Shown here: positions 43,702 through 51,563 of the stretch, one piece after another
Position numbering within the stretch: position 1 is the first letter of the stretch
Layout: every line of letters starts with the position of its first letter
DNA from: an uncultured Kiritimatiellota bacterium
GTDB lineage: Bacteria > Verrucomicrobiota > Kiritimatiellia > RFP12 > UBA1067
Assembly: GCA_934635225.1 (NCBI GenBank)
Contig: CAKTYZ010000013.1
Span: 1-64,000 of the forward strand
Reading direction: 5' to 3'
Length of the DNA: 64,000 bases
The notes under the pieces: model-generated
Told to the model about the DNA's origin: nothing
The model's database searches: none
The model's input: only the letters and a program-made list of their open reading frames with translations
Translations under genes and position numbers: made by a program

Positions 43702-45328
43702 CCAACTCAAAAGGCTTGCGCGATTCGCGTGGTTCCTGCCGGGATTCCTGCTTTGGGCGGCGTTTCCGCCGATGGGCGAGGGAACGGACTGCCTGTTCGC
43801 GTTGGCGCCGCTTCTGTGGCTGGCGCGACGCGAGCGGCCCGGTCTTTCGGCCAGACGGTGGTTTTTGAGCGGTGCGTTCTTCTGGACCGCGACGCTGGCG
43901 TGGATGCCGGCGATTGTCAAGAACGGCGGGCCGTGGCCGCTTGTCGTGCTGGGCTGGTTCGCGTTGTCCGCCTACTGCGCGGCGTACTTCGCGCTCTTTG
44001 GCTGGTTGGCGGCGAAATACTGGTGTTGGGCGCGGTCGCGTGTTCCGGACGCTGGGTGTGGCGGTGTCGGATTCCGGCTCCTCGGGGTTCTGGTCGTCGA
44101 GCCGCTTCTGTGGTGTGGGCTGGAGCTCGTGCGGTCGCGGCTCTTTGGCGGCTTTGCATGGAATCAGTTGGGGGTCGTACCGGCGAACGTGGGCTTTGGC
44201 GCCCCCGCCGCGTTGGGAGGCGTCTATCTCCTGTCGGCTGTCGTCCTTTTGGTCAATGGAACGATTGCGGGCATTGCGGAGCGAGTGTGGAAGCCCGAGC
44301 GGAGTGGTTTTCCGGGGTTGCGGAAGTTTGGCGCGTTGGAGACGGTTGCGGCCTTCGCGGTGATTTGGGGCGTGTATTCGCTGGCTGGGACTCTGACGGC
44401 GCACGATGCGCACGACGAAGAGTCCCGTGAGACATTGAGAGTCGCTCTGATCCAGCGGAACTTCCCTTGCGTCTTCAAGTCGCAGGAAGAGAACCCTTTT
44501 GAAGTCTACTCGAACTTGTTTCAGAATGTCGCGCTTCTCAAGCCAGACCTCGTCGTCTTGTCCGAGAGCGCATTCTGCGAGTTTGGCCCGCTGGATCAGC
44601 AAGGGGCGGTCCGCTTTGCCGCGTTCGTGCGCGAGCAGACGGGAGCGGCTCTTTTGGCGGGTGGCACGCGTCATGCGGAGGACAATACATTCAATTCTGT
44701 TGCGCTGTACGATGGAACGGGCAAGCTTCAGGTCTACGACAAGGTGCATCTTGTCCCGTTCGGCGAGTTCATCCCTGGCGACAAGCTGTTCCCGTCGCTC
44801 CAAAAGCTGGCGCCTGTCGGCTCTTGCACGCCGGGAGTGCCGCGCCTCCTTGATTTCCGTCGCATGCCGTCCGACGATCCGATCCAGCTGGGCGTTGCCA
44901 TCTGTTTCGAGGATACGGACTCGGCTCTTGTACGGCGACAGGCGGCGATGGGCGCGCGGGCACTTGTCTTTGTCACGAACGACAGTTGGTTCTCGCGTTC
45001 GGACGAAGCTCTGGCCCACGTTTGGCAGGCGACGGCGCGTGCCATTGAGACAGGGCTTCCAGTTGTGCGCGTCGGCAATTCAGGCGTCACGGGGACGATT
45101 ACGCCGCAGGGGGAGGCGTCTTGGCTCTTGAATGCGGAGGGGAGGCCGCTCGTCGATCGGCGCGGCACGATGTTCGACCGGATCCCCGTGCCGGCGAAAC
45201 CGTCGCAGACACCGTATGTCCGGCTGGGCGACACGCCGCTCCTTGTCGCTTTTGCACTTCTCATCTGCGGGATGATTTTGGTAAAATATACGAACACCTA
45301 TGGAAAACACAGAACTCTGTCCTTGTAA
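43691..45328 (+). CDS. lnt: Apolipoprotein N-acyltransferase
   Basis: A 545-residue membrane enzyme that adds the third acyl chain to lipoproteins, confirming a Gram-negative envelope. The N-terminal half has six or more membrane segments (FLPGFLLWAAFPP onward). The nitrilase-like periplasmic domain carries the triad E292 (LSESAF), K351 (VYDKVHLVPFGEF) and C405 (VAICFEDT). I chose GTG 43691, overlapping the U32 stop; ATG 43640 (562 residues) is the alternative, with a 62-base overlap. A last membrane segment ends near LLICGMILV. Its 3' end contains the -10 box for the next gene. Several lipoproteins in this window would be its substrates. Confidence 0.92.
   Translation: MLTDQLKRLARFAWFLPGFLLWAAFPPMGEGTDCLFALAPLLWLARRERPGLSARRWFLSGAFFWTATLAWMPAIVKNGGPWPLVVLGWFALSAYCAAYFALFGWLAAKYWCWARSRVPDAGCGGVGFRLLGVLVVEPLLWCGLELVRSRLFGGFAWNQLGVVPANVGFGAPAALGGVYLLSAVVLLVNGTIAGIAERVWKPERSGFPGLRKFGALETVAAFAVIWGVYSLAGTLTAHDAHDEESRETLRVALIQRNFPCVFKSQEENPFEVYSNLFQNVALLKPDLVVLSESAFCEFGPLDQQGAVRFAAFVREQTGAALLAGGTRHAEDNTFNSVALYDGTGKLQVYDKVHLVPFGEFIPGDKLFPSLQKLAPVGSCTPGVPRLLDFRRMPSDDPIQLGVAICFEDTDSALVRRQAAMGARALVFVTNDSWFSRSDEALAHVWQATARAIETGLPVVRVGNSGVTGTITPQGEASWLLNAEGRPLVDRRGTMFDRIPVPAKPSQTPYVRLGDTPLLVAFALLICGMILVKYTNTYGKHRTLSL
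45279..45287 (+). promoter_or_regulatory. -10 box inside the end of lnt
   Basis: TGGTAAAAT at 45279-45287 lies within the lnt reading frame, 12 bases before ATG 45300. No Shine-Dalgarno is seen at 45300, so the message would have a leader of about 5 nt. Confidence 0.55.
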
Positions 45329-45803
45329 GTCCGGCAAGACCTTTGGCGAATGCTGCGGGCCGATTGTCGCTGGCGAAACGAAATCCGAGACGGCCGAGGC
45401 GCTGATGCGCGCGCGCTACTCTTCATATGTGACGGGAGACGTCCTGTTCCTCAAGACGAGCGCGACGAAGGCCGTGCAGGAGGAATTTGACGAGGAGACG
45501 TCGAAAGCGTGGTCGCGCGCGGCCGAGTGGCACGGTCTTGAGATCATCCGTACCGAAGGCGGGCAGAAGGACGATGCGGAGGGCATTGTCGAGTTCCGCG
45601 CGCTCTATACGGCGAACGGTGAATTCTGCAATCATCATGAAGTCTCGCGTTTCGTGAAGGAGGCGGATGGCTGGAAGTTTGCGGACGGCGACCTTGTGGG
45701 CGAGGTTCCGATCGTTCGCGAAGAGCCGAAGATCGGCCGGAACGACCTCTGCCCGTGCGGGAGCGGGAAGAAGTACAAGAAGTGCTGCGGACGCGGAAAG
45801 TGA
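45300..45803 (+). CDS. YchJ-like (UPF0225) protein with two SEC-C zinc motifs
   Basis: A 167-residue protein with a SEC-C zinc-binding motif at each end: CPCKSGKTFGECCG at the N-terminus and DLCPCGSGKKYKKCCGRG at the C-terminus, around an NTF2-like middle (EALMRARYSSYVTGD, the YchJ hallmark). The biochemical role of YchJ proteins is not known; SEC-C motifs often contact ribosomes or SecB. The first 29 bases overlap lnt. The -10 box at 45279-45287 may give it separate expression. Its end overlaps the next gene by 4 bases. Confidence 0.9.
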   Translation: MENTELCPCKSGKTFGECCGPIVAGETKSETAEALMRARYSSYVTGDVLFLKTSATKAVQEEFDEETSKAWSRAAEWHGLEIIRTEGGQKDDAEGIVEFRALYTANGEFCNHHEVSRFVKEADGWKFADGDLVGEVPIVREEPKIGRNDLCPCGSGKKYKKCCGRGK

Positions 45804-46330
45804 GCTTGAATCCTGATTTCGACCGTTGGTATGCGGCAAAGAGCGCGCGCTTTTTGCTGGAGCCTTCGCATCGGCTCGCGACATTCGGGAACACGCTTGT
45901 CAACTATCATCTCGTTTCCGAACTTGAGGATCGCCCGGGGAAGATTCGCATTCGCGAAGGCCGCCTTGAGGCGCATCAGCCGCGCATCATCACGCCGCAT
46001 TTCCAGGAGGCCGAGTTCGAGGGGTTTGGTGACGAGGCGAAGGCCTACTTTGAATTCCTTCGCAGCCACGAGGAGCATCTGCGGATTCTTCAGTACGGCT
46101 ACCACCTGAAGTCAGACAACTTTTCCGAGCAGATCGTGACGGATCGACTGTCTGTTGTCACGGCGCGCGTGAAGCAGGAGGTCGTTGATTCGGGTGACAA
46201 GTTTGCGGCGGTCATCCAGTGCGTGGACGAGCCGTGGGATGTGGCGTTGGTGGAGCTCTGGCTGCGTGAGATCAACCGCAGCGCGAAGGGCAACATTGAT
46301 GAGCTTCAGAAGAGCGGAAAACTTTTTTGA
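45800..46330 (+). CDS. Conserved-looking hypothetical protein between ychJ-like and parA
   Basis: A 176-residue cytoplasmic-looking protein I do not recognise. GTG 45800 overlaps the previous TGA, the coupling pattern common in this operon; earlier starts would run deep into the YchJ frame. It is charged, without signal peptide or membrane segment, and predicted to be mixed alpha/beta; HEEHLRILQYGYHLKSDNFS and PWDVALVELWLREINRS are the most distinct parts. The gap to parA is 22 bases. Its position suggests a housekeeping role, perhaps with ParA, but nothing in the sequence proves it. Confidence 0.75.
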   Translation: MSLNPDFDRWYAAKSARFLLEPSHRLATFGNTLVNYHLVSELEDRPGKIRIREGRLEAHQPRIITPHFQEAEFEGFGDEAKAYFEFLRSHEEHLRILQYGYHLKSDNFSEQIVTDRLSVVTARVKQEVVDSGDKFAAVIQCVDEPWDVALVELWLREINRSAKGNIDELQKSGKLF

Positions 46331-46352
46331 GAGGATTGGAGGGCAGGAAAAC

Positions 46353-47225
46353 ATGGAACGGCAGACAAAAGTCATCGCAATCGCAAACCAGAAGGGCGGC
46401 GTCGGCAAGACGACGACCGTTGTCAATCTCGCCGCCGCGCTTTCGGCGCGCAAGCGCGCCGTGTTGGTCATTGATCTCGATCCGCAGGCGCATGCGACGT
46501 TGGGCCTTGGTCTTGAGAAACAGCCGGGCGTGTCGATGTATCCTGTGCTGACGGGCGCGAAAGACGTGTCGGAGGTCATTCAGCCGACGAAGTGGAACAA
46601 CTTGAATGTCATCCCCTCCGAAGTCGATCTCGCGGGGGCAGAGGTTGAACTCGCGATGCGCGAGGACCGTCTCTCGTTGATTCGGACGATCCTGTCTCCT
46701 GTCAAGGAGTCGGGCGCATTTGACTATATCATTCTCGACTGTCCGCCGTCCCTTGGCCTCGTGATGACTTCGGCCTTGGCCGCGACCGACTCGGTACTCA
46801 TCCCGTCTCAGGCGGAATATCTTGCGATGGACGGCCTGGCGCTAATCACGAACTCAATTGAAAAGCTTCGCATGGGAGTGAACCCCGCGTTGGAGCTGAA
46901 CGGCATCGTCTTCACGATGGTGAATTCGGTTGCGCGCCTGACGACGGATGTGATCGAAGAGGTGCGCGGGCATTTCGGCGAAAAGGTTTACGAGACCGTG
47001 ATTCCGCGCAATGTGCGCGTGTCGGAGGCGCCTTCGATGGGCACGCCGGTCGTCTTCCTCGATCCGCGTTCGAAAGGGGCCGAGGCCTACAAGGCCTTCG
47101 CATGGGAATTCATGGCGAAGAACCCGACGCGCTTTGCCGCGCCGCCAGCTGGCCCGATCGCCGAGCCGGTCGCAGCGTCCGCTCCTGAAGAGCCCATTGT
47201 CGCGCCGCCGGAAAGCGTCTCCTAA
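46353..47225 (+). CDS. parA: ParA/Soj-family ATPase without an adjacent parB
   Basis: A 290-residue deviant-Walker ATPase. ATG 46353 follows GGAGGG and AGGAAA. The P-loop ANQKGGVGKTTTVVNLAAAL, the switch DLDPQAHATLGLGL and DYIILDCPPSLG are intact. It probably moves chromosome origins or large complexes. Chromosomal parA normally precedes parB; here a membrane glycosyltransferase-like gene follows, so it is an orphan in this window. The C-terminus carries an A/P-rich tail (about 30 residues) not usual in Soj. Confidence 0.9.
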   Translation: MERQTKVIAIANQKGGVGKTTTVVNLAAALSARKRAVLVIDLDPQAHATLGLGLEKQPGVSMYPVLTGAKDVSEVIQPTKWNNLNVIPSEVDLAGAEVELAMREDRLSLIRTILSPVKESGAFDYIILDCPPSLGLVMTSALAATDSVLIPSQAEYLAMDGLALITNSIEKLRMGVNPALELNGIVFTMVNSVARLTTDVIEEVRGHFGEKVYETVIPRNVRVSEAPSMGTPVVFLDPRSKGAEAYKAFAWEFMAKNPTRFAAPPAGPIAEPVAASAPEEPIVAPPESVS

Positions 47226-47240
47226 GTGCGGTCACGGACG

Positions 47241-48347
47241 ATGAGTCGGTTCCTTTCCCTCGCATGTGGCTTTTTCGCGCTTTATGCGCTGACGGCCCAG
47301 CGCGGTTTGGGCTGGGGAGATTCGGCTGAGTTTCAGGATTGGGTTCTCAACCATGCCGATTTGATTTGCGGCCCGCAGTTCTCGAACGCGCACCCGTTCT
47401 ATGTGGCGTTCTGCCGTCTCGTCTCAGGAAGTCCGCTGTCCGTGACGCTCGTCTCGTCGTTCTTCGGCGCGTTGACCGTCGGCGTCTTCTACCTTTGTGC
47501 GCGGCGTGTCTGGCTGGCGGTCCTGTTCGGCCTTTCCCAAATGCTCTGGTGGCTATCGACGGTTGCGGAAGTCCAGACGATGAGCCTCGCGCTGACTGCA
47601 ATCGAGACGGCCTTGCTGATTCCGCTGTTGGAAGCGCCGCGTGCGGTCGGTGCGCGCGCGGCGTGGGTGAATGCGGCGCGGCTTGTTGCGCTGGCGGTCG
47701 TGTCAGGGCTTCATTTGGGCGTTCATAACTTTGCCGTTCTCGCATTGCCTGTGCTGGCTATCCTGCCGATTGTACTGATTCGCCGAGGCGTTTGTCGTGT
47801 GGACGCTGTCGCGTACGCGGCATTTGGCTGGCTGTTCGGGGCGTCCTTCTGGCTGTACCACTTCTTCGTGCGAGGGCCGAGGGATGTCCTTGTCGGCGCG
47901 TATGGCGCGAAGGTTGCCGGGGTTCTCCCGACGAACTTGACGCAGACGGCTTTTAACTTCGCCTTGGCGGCGCTGTCTTTCTTTGTTCCGCTTGTCTTGG
48001 CGTGGTGGAATCGGCGAACGTTGGGCGCGACATTCGCGCGCACGCGCCTTTCGACAGGTGCGGATGCCTTTCTGTTGGCCCTCTTTGCCGTGAATTTCAT
48101 TTTCTTTGTTCGCTATTTCGTGCCGGACCAGTCACAGTTCCTCTTGCCGACGCTGTTTTACGCCTATGTTCTCCTGCGTTCGGTCGAGCTACGGGTCAAT
48201 CGTGCGTTGGCATTGGCGTTTCTGCAAGTTCTCCTTCCGATTGCGTTCTATTTTGTTGCGGTACAGTTGCCGACTCCTGCGGAGCGTCAGAATCGCCATC
48301 CGGAGCGGAATGACGCGCGGTATTTCATTTTGCCTTGGAGGATCTGA
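47241..48347 (+). CDS. DUF2723-like polytopic membrane protein (GT-C type)
   Basis: A 368-residue membrane protein with about ten hydrophobic segments. The N-terminal loop LGWGDSAEFQDWVLNHADL followed by AHPFYVAFCRL resembles the acidic loop of DUF2723/GT-C glycosyltransferases (GDSxE, then AHPPGYPLY). It would transfer a lipid-linked sugar outside the membrane (family inference). ATG 47241 is chosen; GTG 47226, touching the parA stop, is the alternative. Last gene of the housekeeping run. Confidence 0.65.
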   Translation: MSRFLSLACGFFALYALTAQRGLGWGDSAEFQDWVLNHADLICGPQFSNAHPFYVAFCRLVSGSPLSVTLVSSFFGALTVGVFYLCARRVWLAVLFGLSQMLWWLSTVAEVQTMSLALTAIETALLIPLLEAPRAVGARAAWVNAARLVALAVVSGLHLGVHNFAVLALPVLAILPIVLIRRGVCRVDAVAYAAFGWLFGASFWLYHFFVRGPRDVLVGAYGAKVAGVLPTNLTQTAFNFALAALSFFVPLVLAWWNRRTLGATFARTRLSTGADAFLLALFAVNFIFFVRYFVPDQSQFLLPTLFYAYVLLRSVELRVNRALALAFLQVLLPIAFYFVAVQLPTPAERQNRHPERNDARYFILPWRI

Positions 48348-48679
48348 TACGCGGCACCTTGTGCTTTCTGCGAGCGTCGCGCCTCTCTCGTAGGACGGGC
48401 GAGACGGCGAAATGATTCATGCGGTTTCGGCGGACGAGGAGAAGGCTGATCTCAAAGACAACTATTTTTGAGTCCAAAAAAGGCCGTTTAAGACGCGATA
48501 AGGATTAGGAATATTGTTCTTGTCGGTTATTTAGGCTTGTTAATGAGAATGTACCGAGTTCGCCCTTTTTGAACGATTGTGCTTGTGGTTCAACGAAAGT
48601 TTTAGTATCCTGTTCAACGAATGGTGGGGAATCCGTGAGCTTTTTGCGGCCACCAAAGAAAAAAGAAAGGAATAGGCAT
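48348..48679. other. Intergenic stretch, more A+T-rich
   Basis: About 330 bases without a gene. CTCAAA (48451-48456) and TTTGAG (48467-48472) form a weak hairpin that could end the upstream operon. From about 48470 the base composition is clearly richer in A and T than the rest of the window, and this continues into the first part of the next gene. No standard -10 with TG(G/C)TATAAT was found, although TTTTAGTATCCT near 48600 is a weak candidate. AGAAAGGAAT (48663-48672) serves ATG 48680. Confidence 0.5.
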
Positions 48680-50350
48680 ATGAAAACGATAAAAATCTGC
48701 GTGTTATGCGTGATTGCGTTGGGGGGGGGGCTTGCCGCCGCGAATGAAGTTGCTGTGCGCAACCTGAAGTGGACCTACGCGGGCGAGGCTTTCGAGAGCC
48801 CCGCCAACTGGACGTGGGTGGATGAATCAACGACTGCGATTGCGGACGGTCCGGGAGAGAAGGACACGGTGCGCTTTCTGGGGGTTGCGCATCCAGACGC
48901 GCAAGCCGTGAATACAGTTAAGCTTAATGCCGATGCGTCCGTCTCAAATTTCAACTATCGCGTCAAGACGGCTCTGGGGAAGTTGATCGTTGATCTTAAC
49001 TATAAAGTGCTGACTGTGTCGGGTAATATGAACCTCGTGACCGACAGGAATTATCTGAATACCGATGGCATCACGTTCAAGGACGGTACGGTGCGCGTGA
49101 CGGGCAGTGCAACGGGAACGATGAACCAATACAGCCAGAAGAACGAAGACTATGGCGGGTTCTACGTCAACCTGGCGGGAGACTCGTATGCAGGTCTCAA
49201 CTGCGTATTGGACAATGCCGTTCTGGACATCTCAAGCCGTAACATTCCGATGGTCGCCTATCACTCGACGGGAACGGGTTGGGACGCATCCGACATATTC
49301 TGTCGAACGAATCATTTCAACCTTGTCAACGGTTCGGAGATTCGCGCGAACAGGTTTACCTTTGACGTCCAGAAAATAAACGCGCCGACGCATGCGATCG
49401 TGGACGTGAAGAACTCGAAAATGACGATTTACGATGAGGCGAAGACTGGTGAGCAAACATTCAACGTACTCATCTGTCAGGGCGGAGGGTCTCTGGACAT
49501 GCTTTTCCGTGAAGGGGGCTCCCTTGAAGCCGGCCAGCTGCGTGCACGCGGCGGCATGTCATTCCTCTTTGACGGCGGCAATCACGTTCTGCGAGGTGCG
49601 CTGAATTGGGGTGACGATGAGGCCCTTTATCTGAGCGGATCAAGGCTGACTGTCAGCAATGGCGCGATCCTGGACATTCAAAGGGGCGCCAAGATGCAGA
49701 ACGGAACGGTCGTTGAGGTGCGTGGGAATGCCTCCCTGTCGAGCACAAAAGAAAATGCCGCGTTTTCCGTCGGTGTGCATTATAACGCCCCTTCCACGGC
49801 GGCCGGCCTGTGTACGCTTTTGGTAGATGACGGCATCGTGTCGTTCCCGTGTATCTCTTTTGGTTCGCGCTTCGTTTCGAGCAATGGCACCCAGACCGAG
49901 ACATATGGGGATAACAGTTTGAGCATTGTCGGTCCGTTGAGCCGCGTGGAGCAGACGCAGGGGAGGCAGAATGGCGCTGCGATTGGCATGGCGTTCAACT
50001 ACGGAACGAAGGTGATCTTCGAGATTCCGGCGGAGGGCTACCATGACGTTGACGGCGTGGCGCGCGCGCCGGTCTACACGGCGGGGGCGTTCCGTTCGAC
50101 GACGATGGAGAACTGCCGCCCGATCGGCCTGGCACTCGCCACGCGGACATTTGACCGGGCGAATCCGAAGGAGTCCGTCACGCTGCTGCAGGCGGCGGCG
50201 GACAGCCGCGCGGTCTTCGAGACGCTGATGGCGAACGTGACGTGGACGGACAATCCGCATCGGCACGGCGCACTGTCCGTCTCGGAGGACGGCAAGAGCC
50301 TCGTCTACACGGCCGACGCCCGGCAGGGCCTCGCCGTTGTCATCCGGTGA
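48680..50350 (+). CDS. Secreted beta-helix-like surface protein with G10 in its signal peptide
   Basis: A 556-residue exported protein without a recognised catalytic domain. The signal peptide (ICVLCVIALGGGLAAA) contains a run of ten G at 48721-48730. The body is rich in short beta strands and in N, G, S and V (VRVTGSATG, DGGNHVLRGALNW, RLTVSNGAILDIQRGAKM), as in parallel beta-helix or autotransporter-passenger proteins, but there is no C-terminal beta-barrel. It ends in QGLAVVIR, like two other proteins here. The 5' two thirds are richer in A+T than the 3' end (from about 50040), suggesting a mosaic. Loss or gain of one G would abolish the protein almost at its start. Confidence 0.75.
   Translation: MKTIKICVLCVIALGGGLAAANEVAVRNLKWTYAGEAFESPANWTWVDESTTAIADGPGEKDTVRFLGVAHPDAQAVNTVKLNADASVSNFNYRVKTALGKLIVDLNYKVLTVSGNMNLVTDRNYLNTDGITFKDGTVRVTGSATGTMNQYSQKNEDYGGFYVNLAGDSYAGLNCVLDNAVLDISSRNIPMVAYHSTGTGWDASDIFCRTNHFNLVNGSEIRANRFTFDVQKINAPTHAIVDVKNSKMTIYDEAKTGEQTFNVLICQGGGSLDMLFREGGSLEAGQLRARGGMSFLFDGGNHVLRGALNWGDDEALYLSGSRLTVSNGAILDIQRGAKMQNGTVVEVRGNASLSSTKENAAFSVGVHYNAPSTAAGLCTLLVDDGIVSFPCISFGSRFVSSNGTQTETYGDNSLSIVGPLSRVEQTQGRQNGAAIGMAFNYGTKVIFEIPAEGYHDVDGVARAPVYTAGAFRSTTMENCRPIGLALATRTFDRANPKESVTLLQAAADSRAVFETLMANVTWTDNPHRHGALSVSEDGKSLVYTADARQGLAVVIR
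48721..48730 (+). repeat. G10 homopolymer tract in signal peptide
   Basis: Ten G in frame at codons 14-17 of the 48680 gene. The frame is open at this length. Slippage by one would end translation early, making an on/off switch for a surface protein. No length variants can be seen from one sequence. Confidence 0.85.
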
Positions 50351-50466
50351 TTTCATGGTGTCATGTGGCGCAAGATGAACAGGCTTATGGCAAGAAGACA
50401 ACTCATCCTGCTGGGTAGTGCCCTCTGCACCGTCTGCGCTTGACAGACAGAGGAAGGAACGCGTCC

Positions 50467-51546
50467 ATGACATTGAGAACTGCACGAGGTGAATGCCGCA
50501 AGGTTTTCAGGACAATGCTGCTGGCAGCCTGTGTCGGCGTTGCGTCTGCATGGGCAGACGGCTCGCTGTCGGACTTTCCGCGGCTGGCGGGCGAGCCGGA
50601 CGACGCCGGGCGCCTTCAGCGGGCGATTGACGCCAACCCTTCAGGTGTCCTGCGCATTCCGGGCGGAGAATACGCGGTGGCGACACCCGTTCTCGTCACG
50701 AACCACTGTTCGCTCGCGCTGGAGAAGTCGGCGAAATTGCGGGCAATCCGGAAGATCCCCTTCGTCTTGAAGGTCAACAATGCGACAACATGGGTCAATT
50801 CGCCGCAGGACGACCACGGCACGTTCGTGACGGGAGGCGTCATTGACGGCAACGGGCTCGCCTCGTGTCTGGCATTGGACGGCTTCAAGCACTACACGCT
50901 GCGCGACACCGTGTTCATGAACGGTGCGCAATATGGGCTTTTGCTCAATTCCGAGGCGCACGGCTACGAACTCGTGGCGCAGAACCTGTATTTCAAGTGC
51001 AACATGTCAGGGTTGGCCGGGAACACGGCCGTGTTTTCGCATGGCGGCGACAGCCACTACACGGATCTGGTCGTCGTGGACTGGACGGTCGGCTTCCATA
51101 TGCGCGGCGGCGGGTCGAATCGGCTGACGCGCTGTCACGTCTGGGGCGGCATGGTCGGTCCGTCCAAGCCGGGCGAGCCGCCCGAAATGCTGAAGGATTC
51201 GGTCAACTTTCGCATTGAAGGCGCAGGTGCCATCCTGCGCGACTGCTATGCGGACACAGGTGTCGTCGGCTATGAGATCTCGGGCAAGGATACGCGGCTT
51301 CTGGGCTGTTCCTATTTCAGCAATCCGAAATTCGGGCTTGACGGCATGACGATCGTGAGACATGCGAGCGGACGGCTTCTCGTGTCGGAAGGCTCGTTCG
51401 TGAAGACGGCTCCACGGGTGAAAGTCTATGACGGGTGCGGTACGGTTGCCTGGCGCAACATGATGTACTGGGGATTTGACGAATCGGATGACCTGCCGGG
51501 GGCGTTGACATTCGGGCTGGACAAGAAAAGCATCCCATACGATTAA
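50467..51546 (+). CDS. Secreted pectin-lyase-fold (right-handed beta-helix) protein
   Basis: A 359-residue exported protein. ATG 50467 follows AGGAAGG (50451-50457); the signal peptide contains MLLAACVGVASAWA. The N-terminal DFPRLAGEPDDAGRLQRAID followed by GVLRIPGGEY is the usual opening of GH28/pectate-lyase-like helices (phage tailspike type). Later coils include GGVIDGNG, FKHYTLRDTVFMNG and RLTRCHVWGG. I cannot point to a convincing set of catalytic aspartates, so lyase, hydrolase or binding roles are all open. Next in line is the GH71-like gene 18 bases downstream. Confidence 0.78.
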   Translation: MTLRTARGECRKVFRTMLLAACVGVASAWADGSLSDFPRLAGEPDDAGRLQRAIDANPSGVLRIPGGEYAVATPVLVTNHCSLALEKSAKLRAIRKIPFVLKVNNATTWVNSPQDDHGTFVTGGVIDGNGLASCLALDGFKHYTLRDTVFMNGAQYGLLLNSEAHGYELVAQNLYFKCNMSGLAGNTAVFSHGGDSHYTDLVVVDWTVGFHMRGGGSNRLTRCHVWGGMVGPSKPGEPPEMLKDSVNFRIEGAGAILRDCYADTGVVGYEISGKDTRLLGCSYFSNPKFGLDGMTIVRHASGRLLVSEGSFVKTAPRVKVYDGCGTVAWRNMMYWGFDESDDLPGALTFGLDKKSIPYD

Positions 51547-51563
51547 GGGTAAAGGAGGTTGTC

